From Winogradskyella haliclonae (GTDB lineage: Bacteria > Bacteroidota > Bacteroidia > Flavobacteriales > Flavobacteriaceae), in NCBI RefSeq assembly GCF_014635865.1, contig NZ_BMDQ01000001.1:372001-436000 (forward strand): DNA of 64,000 nt, read 5' to 3'. The position numbers and the translations under genes are program-made. Shown piece after piece: positions 27,067-36,382 of the stretch (position 1 is the stretch's first letter; every line of letters begins with the position of its first letter). The notes under the pieces are model-generated. The model searched no databases. It was not told the origin of the DNA and saw nothing but the letters and a program-made list of their open reading frames with translations.

Positions 27067-27498
27067 TTACTGATTCATGTTTTTCATTTTTTCAATAAAA
27101 TCTTCTAAGTCTACTTCGTAGTGTACAAGTGTTAACGCCTTATCTGCAATATACTTTACATTATCTTGATTAAACCCTAACCCAATACATAGTTTTTCTA
27201 GCAAAGACACTTGATCTGCCCCTTCAATATGGTCTGCCCAAACCATACGCGCTAAATCATACAAACGTTCTAAACGTGTTTTATATGAATGTGGTGCATT
27301 TATTGGATGCGAATTATAGTCTTTAAGGATATCTTTATAATCGTGTTCTGTAATATCTAAGCGCGTAGCTAATCTATCTAAGAAAGCTTTTTCTGCATCA
27401 TTGATAACACCATCACTCATTGCGACTCTAACTATGGCTGCAAAATGATCTTGGTTACGTTTTTGGAATCCGCTTTCGAATAAATCTGAAAATGACAT
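27067..27498 (-). CDS. TerB-like (tellurite resistance protein B fold) protein
   Basis: 143 residues from ATG 27498 (MSFSDLFESGFQKRNQDHF). The open frame runs upstream to 27693 but that part overlaps mfd in reverse and lacks similarity to the family. The core FAAIVRVAMSDGVINDAEKAF and LARMVWADHIEGADQVSLLEKL are the DGxI-x2-E-E-type helices of the TerB/Mg-chelatase-like helical bundle that can bind metal. Despite the name, a role in tellurite resistance is not implied: the rest of a ter cluster is absent. Divergent from mfd. Confidence 0.83.
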   Translation of the reverse strand: MSFSDLFESGFQKRNQDHFAAIVRVAMSDGVINDAEKAFLDRLATRLDITEHDYKDILKDYNSHPINAPHSYKTRLERLYDLARMVWADHIEGADQVSLLEKLCIGLGFNQDNVKYIADKALTLVHYEVDLEDFIEKMKNMNQ

Positions 27499-27573
27499 AT
27501 ATCTTGTTTTTTTAAGTCGATGCAAATATAATTCTAATAAAAGATTTTCAATATAGATAGGCTTAAAAAATTT

Positions 27574-27581
27574 TATATTTG
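27574..27581 (+). promoter_or_regulatory. -7 promoter box upstream of mfd
   Basis: TATATTTG is an exact TAnnTTTG match, 19 bases before the TTG start of mfd. No TTTG is seen at -33. The short leader means that mfd would be translated close to the transcript's 5' end. Confidence 0.5.
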
Positions 27582-27600
27582 CACACTCAAAATAAGGCCA

Positions 27601-30600
27601 TTGAGTAAAGCAACAATTACCCAAACCTATGCACAGGCTTTGCAAACGCAAAATCTGCAAAATGCTATTGCCAATTCTGAAGGGAATACGCACTTAAAAG
27701 GCTTAGTTGGCTCTTCGTTATCTCTACTAATTTCTGAAGCTTTTAAAACTGCTGAAAAGCCTTTTTTACTAGTCTTTGATGATAAAGAAGAGGCTGCTTA
27801 TTACTTAAATGACTTAGAGCAGTTAGTTAATGGTAAAGATGTATTATTCTATCCTGGCAGTTATCGCCGACCTTATCAAATAGAAGAAACTAACAACGCC
27901 AATGTGTTATTACGTGCTGAGGTTTTAAACCGAATAAATTCAAGAAAAAAACCTGCGTTAATTGTTACTTATCCTGATGCCCTATTTGAAAAAGTAGTCA
28001 CAAAAAAGGAGCTTGAAAAAAACACACTAAAGATTGCTGTTGGTAATGAGTTAAGTATCGATTTTGTAAATGAAGTCTTGTTCGAATACCAATTTAAGCG
28101 TGTAGATTTTGTAACAGAACCTGGCGATTTTTCTGTTCGTGGCGGTATTGTTGATGTCTTTTCTTTTTCTCATGACGAGCCTTATCGCATTGAGTTTTTT
28201 GGAGATGAAGTAGATAGTATCAGAACCTTTGATGTAGAAACCCAATTATCTACGGAGCGTATTAAAAAAGTGAGTATTATTCCTAATGTTGCTAATAAGT
28301 TTATAGAAGAAAAGCGCGAAAGTTTTCTAAAGTATATTTCTTCTAAAACAGTGGTTTTCTCTAAAAATTCGTCTTTATTATTCTCAAGAATTGATAGTTT
28401 TTACGAAAAAGCAATTGAAGCATTTAATGCACTTTCAGAAGATATAAAACATGCTTCTCCTGATGAGTTATTTTGTAATTCAGAACTACTAAAGCGTCAA
28501 TTTTTGGATTATAATTTAGTGGAGTTTGGCAACTCGGCTGTTTTTAGTAGTGAAACCATTCAATGCAATACAAAACCTCAACCCTCATTTAATAAGCAAT
28601 TCAATCTATTAATTGATGACTTAAACAAAAACCACAGTAATGGTCTAACCAACTACATTGCATGTGTCAGTGAGCAGCAAGCAAAGCGTTTTCATGACAT
28701 TTTTGAAGATTCTGAAAGAGACGTTAATTATAAAACTGTCGTGCTATCCCTATATCAAGGGTTTATAGATTTAGATCATAAAATTGCTGTCTATACCGAT
28801 CATCAGATTTTTGACCGCTATCATAAATTTCATTTAAAGAATGGTTATGCTAAAAAGCAAGCGATTACTTTAAAAGAATTGACAAATCTCGAAATTGGTG
28901 ATTATGTCACACACATTGACCATGGTATTGGTAAGTTTGGTGGACTTCAGAAAATAGATGTCGAAGGCAAAAAGCAAGAAGCTATAAAGTTGGTCTATTG
29001 TGAGCGAGATGTATTATACTTAAGTATCCATTCACTTCATAAGATTACCAAGTTTAATGGTAAAGATGGTAAGCCTCCAAAGGTTTATAAGCTAGGTAGC
29101 AAAGCTTGGAAAACACTTAAGCAAAAGACGAAGTCTCGAGTTAAGGAAATAGCGTTTAACCTTATAAAACTCTATGCAAAACGCAAACTAAGAAAAGGCT
29201 TTCAATATGCGCCAGACAGCCATATGCAACATGAGTTAGAAGCGTCTTTTATCTATGAAGATACACCCGACCAAATGAGTTCTACGGCAGATATCAAAGC
29301 TGATATGGAAAGTGAACGCCCAATGGATCGCTTGGTTTGTGGTGATGTTGGCTTTGGTAAGACTGAAGTTGCTATTAGAGCTGCTTTTAAAGCCGTAGAT
29401 AATGGAAAACAGGTTGCTGTTTTAGTCCCTACAACAATTTTGGCTTATCAGCACTTTAGAACATTCAAAGAACGCTTAAAAGATTTTCCTGTTACTGTAG
29501 ATTACGTTAATCGTTTTAGAACCGCAAAACAAAAACGCGAAACCCTTGAAGGTCTTGAAAGGGGAAGTGTTGATATTATAATAGGGACACATCAACTCGC
29601 TAATAAAAACGTAAAATTTAAAAATCTAGGTCTTCTTATTGTTGACGAAGAGCAGAAGTTTGGTGTCGCTGTAAAAGAAAGACTTAAAACGATAAAAGAA
29701 AACGTTGATGTATTGACATTAACAGCAACACCAATACCAAGAACACTTCAGTTTAGTTTAATGGCGGCACGTGATTTATCCGTAATTACCACGCCACCAC
29801 CAAACCGTTATCCTATAGAAAGTCATGTCATTAGGTTTAATGAAGAAACTATACGTGATGCTGTGAGTTACGAGATTCAACGTGGCGGACAAATATTCTT
29901 TATTCATAACCGAATCGAAAATATAAAAGAAGTTGCCGGAATGATTCAACGTTTAGTTCCAGACGCTAAAATTGGCATTGGTCATGGACAGCTAGATGGG
30001 AAAAAGTTAGAAGAATTAATGCTGGCTTTTATGAATGGTGAATTTGATGTATTAGTCAGCACAACCATTGTCGAAAGTGGTTTGGATGTCCCAAATGCAA
30101 ACACCATTTTTATAAACAACGCTAATAATTTTGGTCTTAGCGACTTGCACCAAATGCGTGGCCGTGTAGGTCGAAGCAACAAAAAAGCATTCTGCTATTT
30201 TATTACACCCGAATATTCTGCAATGACAACAGATGCCAGAAAACGCATCACAGCTCTAGAGCAATTCACAGAACTAGGAAGTGGATTTAACATTGCTATG
30301 AAAGACTTAGAAATACGCGGAGCAGGTGATTTATTAGGTGGTGAACAAAGTGGATTTATTAATGATATTGGTTTTGATACCTACCAAAAAATCCTAAACG
30401 AAGCTATTGAAGAACTTAAAGAATCTGAATTTGTAGATTTATACAAGGACGATGGTAAGCCCAAAACTTACGTAAAAGATGTTACTATTGACACTGATTT
30501 TGAACTGCTTTTCCCAGATGATTACGTCAATAATATCACAGAACGTCTTAACCTTTATACCAAACTCAACGAGATTAAAACTGAAGAAGCCTTACAAAAA

Positions 30601-30930
30601 TTTGAATCTGAAATTATTGACCGTTTTGGAGAAATGCCGACTCAAGTCTCTGATTTGTTAGATAGCGTAAGATTAAAATGGACAGCCACAGAAATAGGCT
30701 TAGAAAAACTGATTATAAAACAAGGGAAACTTATTGGTTATTTTATCCAAGATCAGCAAAGTGCCTTTTATCAAAGTGATGGTTTTACCAGAGTGTTACA
30801 ATTTGTACAGCAAAATGCGCGCAATTGTAAAATGAAAGAAAAACAAACCCGTAATGGCTTGCGACTACTCTTAACTTTTGAGAATATTAAGTCAACATCT
30901 CAAGCGTTAAAAGTGCTTTCAGAAATATGA
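27601..30930 (+). CDS. mfd: Transcription-repair coupling factor
   Basis: Removes RNA polymerase stalled at lesions and recruits UvrA. The 1109-residue protein has the UvrB-homology region (about 20-340), the RNA polymerase-interacting CarD-like domain starting IGDYVTHIDHGIGKFGG (about 431-448), the translocase motor with Walker A GDVGFGKTEVA (581-591), Walker B VDEEQKFGV (681-689) and LTATPIPRTL, helicase lobe 2 with TTIVESGLDVPNANT and QMRGRVGRS, and the C-terminal TRCF domain. The start is TTG 27601 (MSKATITQTY); no in-frame ATG lies upstream. The last four bases overlap the EamA transporter start. Confidence 0.97.
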   Translation: MSKATITQTYAQALQTQNLQNAIANSEGNTHLKGLVGSSLSLLISEAFKTAEKPFLLVFDDKEEAAYYLNDLEQLVNGKDVLFYPGSYRRPYQIEETNNANVLLRAEVLNRINSRKKPALIVTYPDALFEKVVTKKELEKNTLKIAVGNELSIDFVNEVLFEYQFKRVDFVTEPGDFSVRGGIVDVFSFSHDEPYRIEFFGDEVDSIRTFDVETQLSTERIKKVSIIPNVANKFIEEKRESFLKYISSKTVVFSKNSSLLFSRIDSFYEKAIEAFNALSEDIKHASPDELFCNSELLKRQFLDYNLVEFGNSAVFSSETIQCNTKPQPSFNKQFNLLIDDLNKNHSNGLTNYIACVSEQQAKRFHDIFEDSERDVNYKTVVLSLYQGFIDLDHKIAVYTDHQIFDRYHKFHLKNGYAKKQAITLKELTNLEIGDYVTHIDHGIGKFGGLQKIDVEGKKQEAIKLVYCERDVLYLSIHSLHKITKFNGKDGKPPKVYKLGSKAWKTLKQKTKSRVKEIAFNLIKLYAKRKLRKGFQYAPDSHMQHELEASFIYEDTPDQMSSTADIKADMESERPMDRLVCGDVGFGKTEVAIRAAFKAVDNGKQVAVLVPTTILAYQHFRTFKERLKDFPVTVDYVNRFRTAKQKRETLEGLERGSVDIIIGTHQLANKNVKFKNLGLLIVDEEQKFGVAVKERLKTIKENVDVLTLTATPIPRTLQFSLMAARDLSVITTPPPNRYPIESHVIRFNEETIRDAVSYEIQRGGQIFFIHNRIENIKEVAGMIQRLVPDAKIGIGHGQLDGKKLEELMLAFMNGEFDVLVSTTIVESGLDVPNANTIFINNANNFGLSDLHQMRGRVGRSNKKAFCYFITPEYSAMTTDARKRITALEQFTELGSGFNIAMKDLEIRGAGDLLGGEQSGFINDIGFDTYQKILNEAIEELKESEFVDLYKDDGKPKTYVKDVTIDTDFELLFPDDYVNNITERLNLYTKLNEIKTEEALQKFESEIIDRFGEMPTQVSDLLDSVRLKWTATEIGLEKLIIKQGKLIGYFIQDQQSAFYQSDGFTRVLQFVQQNARNCKMKEKQTRNGLRLLLTFENIKSTSQALKVLSEI

Positions 30931-31790
30931 AACAAAACTCCCATATAAACCATTTGCTCTGGCTCACTATAGCCACAATTTTTATAAGTACATCTGGTAG
31001 TTTGGGTAAATTTATAGACATGCCAACTCCAGTACTTGTCTGGTGGCGTTCTGCTCTAGCAGCAGTTTTTTTGTTTTTATTCTGTAAATACAAAAAGATA
31101 TCCTTAAAAATTGAATCCAAGAAAGACTCGTGGACCTTTCTATTTGCTGCTTTATTTATGGCAGCACATTGGATTACCTATTTCTATGCCTTAAAATTAT
31201 CTAATGTAGCTATTGGTATGTTAACGCTATTTACATTTCCGGTAATTACTGCATTATTAGAACCTATTTTTATTAAGGTTAAATTAGACCCTATTCATAT
31301 TTTATTAGGCGTTCTCGTGCTTATTGGTATTTATATTTTAGCACCAGAATTCAATCTAGAAAACTCTCAATTACAAGGTGCTTTACTAGGCTTACTATCT
31401 GCTTTATGCTATGCTATAAGACTCTTTTTATTAAAGAATGAGGTCAAAAAATACAATGGCACGATGCTTATGTTTTATCAAGTTGCTATTATGACCTTTA
31501 TATTGGTACCTGCTTTATTGTTTATGGATACATCCAATATCAGTTCGCAATATCCTTATGTATTAGTATTGGCATTATTAACTACAGCTATTGGGCATAC
31601 CATGTTTATTAATAGCCTAAAATATTTTAAAGTAAGTACAGCTAGTATTATAGCAAGCACGCAACCTGTTTTTGGAATCATCATTGCATTCTTCTTTCTG
31701 AATGAGATTCCTACTTCTAACACATATATTGGCGGAAGCCTCATCTTAGCAACTGTAATTATTGAAAGTATTCGTTCTAAGAAAACATAA
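30927..31790 (+). CDS. EamA (DMT) family transporter
   Basis: 287 residues with ten hydrophobic helices in two EamA halves (1-140 and 150-285). The first half opens NHLLWLTIATIFISTSGSLGKF and the repeat contains ALLTTAIGHTMFINSLKYFK and TQPVFGIIIAFFFLNEIPT, typical of drug/metabolite exporters. The substrate is not predictable. It overlaps mfd by four bases (ATGA), so it depends on mfd transcription or its internal promoter. Confidence 0.9.
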   Translation: MKQNSHINHLLWLTIATIFISTSGSLGKFIDMPTPVLVWWRSALAAVFLFLFCKYKKISLKIESKKDSWTFLFAALFMAAHWITYFYALKLSNVAIGMLTLFTFPVITALLEPIFIKVKLDPIHILLGVLVLIGIYILAPEFNLENSQLQGALLGLLSALCYAIRLFLLKNEVKKYNGTMLMFYQVAIMTFILVPALLFMDTSNISSQYPYVLVLALLTTAIGHTMFINSLKYFKVSTASIIASTQPVFGIIIAFFFLNEIPTSNTYIGGSLILATVIIESIRSKKT

Positions 31791-31809
31791 AATGTTATAA
31801 CTTGGCGTG

Positions 31810-31829
31810 ATAGTTGCGCATGCAACTAT
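31810..31829. promoter_or_regulatory. Candidate operator: perfect 8-bp palindrome before the TlpA-like gene
   Basis: ATAGTTGC-GCAT-GCAACTAT lies 17 bases before the ATG at 31847. There is no T run after it, so it is unlikely to be a terminator. The TAGTTGC half-sites recall MarR-type operators in Bacteroidota; no MarR gene is in the window. Confidence 0.45.
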
Positions 31830-31846
31830 AATCAAAAAAGAGTTTC

Positions 31847-33145
31847 ATGAAAAAATTAATAGTCGCTTTTATACTACTCCCAACCTTACTCATTGCACAG
31901 CATAAAATTAGCGGTACATTTTCTCCTGCAGAAGATTATACCTATGCTTTTTTATATGAAGCTACACCAGATGGGGCTAATTATGTAAATCGTGCGCAAT
32001 TAGATAGTTTAGGGAATTTTTCGCTGTCCTTAGATGAAACTGCAAAAGCAGGAATCTACAAAATAGTATACGCGATTCCGCCAGAGGAAAATAATTTTGA
32101 TTTAGTCTATAACGGTAAGGAAGATGTCCACTTTACCTTTAGTCTTGATGAGGGTGTAAATTTTACCGAGTCTTCTGAAAACAAATTATGGGATTCTTAC
32201 CTTAATAGTATGGATGTCGTCAACCAAACTATTAGTAATTTTTACACCAAAGGCGGTACAGATAAAACGGCATTTGTTTCTATTTTTAAAACCTTAAAAG
32301 ACACACAGCAATCTTATGAAGATTTAGCAAAAGGCAAACTTGTAGAAGCTTTTATAAAAGCTAATAAACCCTATATTCCTGAGGCTTATGAAGACTTGTC
32401 AGCCTATTCTAAAAGCTTAAAGGCAAACTTCTTTAAAAACATAGATTTTAATGATACTTTTTTACAAAGTTCTAGTTTAATTACTGATCGTATTACTGGT
32501 TTTGTTTTTGGGATGTCTGCTAAAACAGATAACAAAACGTATATATCTCATGTTGATATTGTAGCCGATGCTATAAAAGATAACGATGCAAAAGTACAAT
32601 CGCCATTATTAGAGTTATTATGGCAAGAGTTTAAGCGTCGCGAAAATCATGATATGGCCAATTACATATCTGACAAGTATTTATTGGCTATCGCTAAAGT
32701 CACAGGAAATAAAATTTTAGAACAGCAATTAACCAGTTATAAAAACACATCTATTGGTGCTATTGCTCCAGATTTTGAGATCAAATCTAACTTAAAACTC
32801 TCTGAGCTAAAAGGTGATAATTTTTATGTGCTTATTTTTTGGAGTAGCGGTTGCGGACATTGCCTTAACGAGTTGCCAAAAGTAAAAACATTGTTCGACA
32901 ATGTATCTGACACAAAAGTGATTGCCTATGGTTTGGAAAATGACAGTGTAAATTGGTCTGAAGAAATTAAAAAGTATCCTGATTTTGTACATGGTATTGG
33001 TTTGGGTAAGTGGGAAAACCCTTTAGTACAAACGTTTGCCATAGTGGCAACTCCAACGTATTTTGTGTTAGATGCTAGTAAAAAGATTATTGCTAAGCCT
33101 TATGACTTTGAAGGTTTGGAAGCGTTTTTTAAAGAAGAGAAGTAA
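31847..33145 (+). CDS. TlpA-like thioredoxin-fold periplasmic protein
   Basis: 432 residues. Residues 1-17 are a signal peptide (MKKLIVAFILLPTLLIAQ). Residues 18-110 resemble the DUF4369-like N-terminal beta domain of Bacteroidota TlpA proteins, followed by a helical region. The thioredoxin fold (about 300-425) begins IGAIAPDFEIKSNLKLSELKG and carries the redox pair CGHC (Cys336, Cys339) in FWSSGCGHCLNELP, with a cis-Pro in VATPTYFVLD. It probably acts in periplasmic thiol-disulfide exchange, perhaps in cytochrome c maturation or stress. Confidence 0.9.
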   Translation: MKKLIVAFILLPTLLIAQHKISGTFSPAEDYTYAFLYEATPDGANYVNRAQLDSLGNFSLSLDETAKAGIYKIVYAIPPEENNFDLVYNGKEDVHFTFSLDEGVNFTESSENKLWDSYLNSMDVVNQTISNFYTKGGTDKTAFVSIFKTLKDTQQSYEDLAKGKLVEAFIKANKPYIPEAYEDLSAYSKSLKANFFKNIDFNDTFLQSSSLITDRITGFVFGMSAKTDNKTYISHVDIVADAIKDNDAKVQSPLLELLWQEFKRRENHDMANYISDKYLLAIAKVTGNKILEQQLTSYKNTSIGAIAPDFEIKSNLKLSELKGDNFYVLIFWSSGCGHCLNELPKVKTLFDNVSDTKVIAYGLENDSVNWSEEIKKYPDFVHGIGLGKWENPLVQTFAIVATPTYFVLDASKKIIAKPYDFEGLEAFFKEEK

Positions 33146-33146
33146 T

Positions 33147-33665
33147 ATGTTTAACTATAAATTAGTCAAAACCCTATTAACTCAATTAATCTCTCTTAAT
33201 TTTCTTTTACTATATGGGCAAAATGATAAGCCAGAAAGAAATGCTTTTCTTCTAAGAGTAGAAATTGACAGTGTTAATTATTATCAACAAGAGGTAATTA
33301 AATCACCTTATTTTGTTAAGGAAAAGATCCTTCAAATTTACCCTTCAGAAAAACTATATATAGAAACTGAAATTAAATCTGATTCCATTTTTTCAATGAA
33401 AACGGTAAATGAAAATTTGAATCCAGAGAAAACCATCATAATAAAGTTCAATCAAAATACAAAAGGAAGATTACATGATGGAATGATGTTATCGGTCAAA
33501 AATCCTTTTAATAAAACGTTGAAGTATGAAGCTCTAATGTATTTAAATGGAGGAACTGAATGGATTCCAACTAGTATAATTCCTATTAGACCAAATTTGG
33601 AAAATTATGAATTATGGAATGATATTATTCTTTCTATAGTGCTAGTTGAATGGAGGATTGAATAG
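33147..33665 (+). CDS. Hypothetical secreted protein
   Basis: 172 residues from ATG 33147 (MFNYKLVKTLLTQLISLNFL), which gives a signal peptide ending LLYGQ; the frame is open further upstream into the TlpA gene. It starts two bases after the TlpA stop and so is likely cotranslated. The mature part is a charged beta-rich sequence with no motif I recognise (RLHDGMMLSVKNPFNKTLKYEA, a strand-turn-strand region, is the most distinct). Confidence 0.7.
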   Translation: MFNYKLVKTLLTQLISLNFLLLYGQNDKPERNAFLLRVEIDSVNYYQQEVIKSPYFVKEKILQIYPSEKLYIETEIKSDSIFSMKTVNENLNPEKTIIIKFNQNTKGRLHDGMMLSVKNPFNKTLKYEALMYLNGGTEWIPTSIIPIRPNLENYELWNDIILSIVLVEWRIE

Positions 33666-33696
33666 TTAACTTTTTAACGAGCTAAGCTTAAAAAAG

Positions 33697-33734
33697 AAAA
33701 ACGCCCAGTCAACAGATGTCGACTGAGCGTTTTG
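33697..33734. terminator. Bidirectional terminator
   Basis: ACGCCCAGTC and GACTGAGCGT pair with one mismatch around a 10-base loop, flanked by A and T runs. It ends both the plus-strand secreted protein and the minus-strand lipoprotein. Confidence 0.8.
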
Positions 33735-33756
33735 AAACTAAATAACCAACCAAAAT

Positions 33757-34710
33757 TTAGCTTCGTGTATTTGTTCTTGGGTTATCTTTCTTAACCGTTT
33801 TTTGCTTACGTTTTTTCAGCTTATTTTCTTGCTGTATCATTCGGCCTTCGACATTTTCAGTTCTTAAGAACTCTATATAACCTCGACCTTTAAACTCATA
33901 TACTGTACCTGAGTCTGCATGAAGCAACTCTATAGTTCCGTCATCTATAACGCTTAAATTGAAGAATTCATTGCTGAAAAAGTCATAATCAAGTGTTAAA
34001 GTTTTATCGTACAATGTCCCTGGAACATCATTGACATTATACACACCTGTATAATCCCAAAATATGTTATTAGGGTTTGAGACATTTGCATCTTGAGAAC
34101 TTCTAAACTCAGAATCATTGTTTGCAGACAAAAACTGTAAATAGTTTTCGTTATCAAATTCATTTAAGGCACCAAATTCACTTGTGTAAGTCTTTTCCCA
34201 AGCTTCGTATTCCTGTAAGAAATAATGAATATTATCATAGAATACAAAGTCATAATCAAAATTAGATCTTTGGTAACCGTCCAAAAAATATGAGGTATCC
34301 GTAAAAGGATTGTACAACTCAATGGTGTTGTTATCTATCTGAAACACATCAAAAGAATCATAACCATCCAAATCATGGTTAACATCTAATACCATATCGT
34401 ATGTATTATAATCTCCAATTGGTATTCCAAATCCGCTACCTTGACTACCTATACCAACTAAATTATTATTGGCATATAATGTCCCATTTCTAAACGATAA
34501 TGTAAATGCAATTTGCATAAACGGTACTTCTCCAAATCCTTGTGTTGCATTAACATCTACATACCATAACTCATAAGAGTTAAGTAACTGATTTAAAGAT
34601 ATTGTTTGCGGGTTATTATCTGTAATAATGACCTCATCTACAACACAAGATGTTAATAGTGTTGCACTTAGCACAAATCCTAAAAGTAGTTTTACTGTCT
34701 TCATAATCAC
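33757..34710 (-). CDS. Hypothetical lipoprotein
   Basis: 317 residues. The signal peptide ends in the lipobox LLTSC (Cys22). The mature part is rich in Asp, Asn, Tyr and aromatic residues with predicted beta strands, and ends in a basic tail (KLKKRKQKTVKKD). It has no catalytic motif I recognise. It probably sits in the outer membrane of a Bacteroidota cell. It diverges from gpsA with about 127 bases between them. Confidence 0.75.
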   Translation of the reverse strand: MIMKTVKLLLGFVLSATLLTSCVVDEVIITDNNPQTISLNQLLNSYELWYVDVNATQGFGEVPFMQIAFTLSFRNGTLYANNNLVGIGSQGSGFGIPIGDYNTYDMVLDVNHDLDGYDSFDVFQIDNNTIELYNPFTDTSYFLDGYQRSNFDYDFVFYDNIHYFLQEYEAWEKTYTSEFGALNEFDNENYLQFLSANNDSEFRSSQDANVSNPNNIFWDYTGVYNVNDVPGTLYDKTLTLDYDFFSNEFFNLSVIDDGTIELLHADSGTVYEFKGRGYIEFLRTENVEGRMIQQENKLKKRKQKTVKKDNPRTNTRS

Positions 34711-34781
34711 AGGGTTTTAAAGTTTATAGTAAAAGAATTTCAAAACGCGTGCCAAACTCTGTATCCTAGAACTAGCCTAGG

Positions 34782-34812
34782 TTTGAAAGCCATATTATTT
34801 TATGTACTTTTG
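34782..34812 (+). promoter_or_regulatory. Complete Bacteroidota promoter of gpsA
   Basis: TTTG (34782-34785) and TACTTTTG (34805-34812) match the TTTG-N19-TAnnTTTG consensus exactly with 19 bases between them. The gpsA ATG is at 34838, leaving a leader of about 20 bases. Confidence 0.85.
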
Positions 34813-34837
34813 AAATAATAAGATGAATTGATTGTCC

Positions 34838-35839
34838 ATGAATAAAACCACAAAATATGCCGTATTTGGTGCTGGAAGCTGGGCTACAGCCATTGTAAAA
34901 ATGCTTTGCGAAAACCTTGATGAAGTAGGTTGGTATATGCGAAGTGTTTATGCCAAAGAGCATATTTTAAAAGAAAAACACAACCCCAGTTATTTAAGCT
35001 CTGTTGAGTTTCATACAGAGCAATTAAAACTAAGTAACGATATCAATGAAATCGCAGATTGGGCAGATGTGCTCATTTTTGTTATTCCATCAGCCTTTAT
35101 CCACTCCGAATTACAAAAATTAACTTCTGATATTAGCGATAAAGTTGTGGTCTCAGCTGTAAAAGGGATTATTCCAGAAACTGGATTATTAGTAGGTGAG
35201 CATTTTCATGATATTTATAATATTTCTTTTGAAAATATTGGAGTTATCGCTGGACCTTGTCATGCCGAAGAAGTTGCTCTAGAGCGTCTGTCTTACCTAA
35301 CCATTTCTTGTGCAGATGCAAATAAAGCGCAACATATTGCCAATGCCTTATCCAGTAGGTATATAAAAACTAAAATTAGTGACGATATTATTGGTACTGA
35401 ATATGCTGTAATGTTAAAAAATATCTATGCTATTGCCGCTGGTATTGCGCATGGTTTGGGCTATGGTGATAATTTTCAAAGTGTATTAATGAGTAATGCC
35501 ATCCGTGAGATGAAACGTTTCATTAAAAAAATGCATAAGATGAAGCGAAACATTAATAACTCAGCGTATTTGGGCGATTTACTAGTAACTGGTTACTCTG
35601 TGTTTTCTAGAAATAGAATGTTTGGAAATATGATTGGCAAAGGCTACACTGTAAAGTCTGCACAACTAGAAATGAATATGGTTGCTGAAGGTTACTACGC
35701 TACAAAAAGCGCCTATTTATTAAACGAAAAGAATGTAAAGAAAACGCGTTTACCTATAATTAATGCTGTATACGCTATACTCTACGAAAATAAAAACCCT
35801 AAGAAAGTGTTTAAGAAACTAACGGATAAGTTGGATTAG
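34838..35839 (+). CDS. gpsA: Glycerol-3-phosphate dehydrogenase [NAD(P)+]
   Basis: Makes sn-glycerol 3-phosphate from dihydroxyacetone phosphate for phospholipid synthesis. From ATG 34838 (MNKTTKYAVFGAGSWATAIV) it is 333 residues; an in-frame TTG lies at 34832. The NAD motif is GAGSWATA; the substrate-binding stretch AGPCHAEEVALERLSY and the helix KNIYAIAAGIAHGLGYGDNF with the catalytic Lys are present. The promoter above it is one of the best in the window. Confidence 0.96.
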   Translation: MNKTTKYAVFGAGSWATAIVKMLCENLDEVGWYMRSVYAKEHILKEKHNPSYLSSVEFHTEQLKLSNDINEIADWADVLIFVIPSAFIHSELQKLTSDISDKVVVSAVKGIIPETGLLVGEHFHDIYNISFENIGVIAGPCHAEEVALERLSYLTISCADANKAQHIANALSSRYIKTKISDDIIGTEYAVMLKNIYAIAAGIAHGLGYGDNFQSVLMSNAIREMKRFIKKMHKMKRNINNSAYLGDLLVTGYSVFSRNRMFGNMIGKGYTVKSAQLEMNMVAEGYYATKSAYLLNEKNVKKTRLPIINAVYAILYENKNPKKVFKKLTDKLD

Positions 35840-35859
35840 CTCGTCTAATAGCTTTACTG

Positions 35860-36255
35860 TTATTTCACCAAAACCCCTTTTAGTTGCATTAAAGGTAATT
35901 TCTGAAGTGCTTTTGGATTGATTGTATTTTTTCTGAACGTATAGGTCTTATCAAACATTTGATTGCCTTCAAAAAAAGTGACTTTAAACACATTGTTAAG
36001 TGCTAAAACTTGTTCTTGTAAATATTCAATCTTAGCGTAACTCCTTGCTGGTAGTTTTGTAATAGTATGACGCATTGGTGGTGTCATTTTATCATCATTA
36101 TAGCCTTGAGATACAATAAGTACAGTTTCTAAATCTTTGTCCGTATTATTAATGATGTAGGCATTCCAATCCAAAGTTTTGTATTCTAAATGTTGCTCTT
36201 GCACAACAGCAATGTGCACATCTTTAACTTCAGGTATTTGGATGTCTTTTTTCAT
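35860..36255 (-). CDS. Hypothetical protein
   Basis: 131 residues, no signal peptide. The sequence (MKKDIQIPEVKDVHIAVVQE, then DWNAYIINNTDKDLETVLIV) is predicted to be a beta-sandwich of about seven strands, with a basic C-terminus. No family recognised. It lies convergent with gpsA and diverges from the next lipoprotein. Confidence 0.72.
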   Translation of the reverse strand: MKKDIQIPEVKDVHIAVVQEQHLEYKTLDWNAYIINNTDKDLETVLIVSQGYNDDKMTPPMRHTITKLPARSYAKIEYLQEQVLALNNVFKVTFFEGNQMFDKTYTFRKNTINPKALQKLPLMQLKGVLVK

Positions 36256-36382
36256 AATTCAGAGATGACAATCGTTTATATTTAATACTGCAAAACTAAA
36301 AAACAGAACGTTAATTATACTATAAATAGATTTTTAGAAAAATCATAATCACTAATTTAGAATCTCAATCAAATCAATCTTT

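Noticed and set aside
27067-27498. Tellurite resistance gene based on the TerB fold.
   Set aside because: The fold occurs in many unrelated proteins; no terZACDE genes are nearby.
27499-27693. Upstream extension of the TerB-like frame to 27693.
   Set aside because: The extension overlaps the 5' end of mfd in reverse and its translation has no family similarity; ATG 27498 gives the usual N-terminus.
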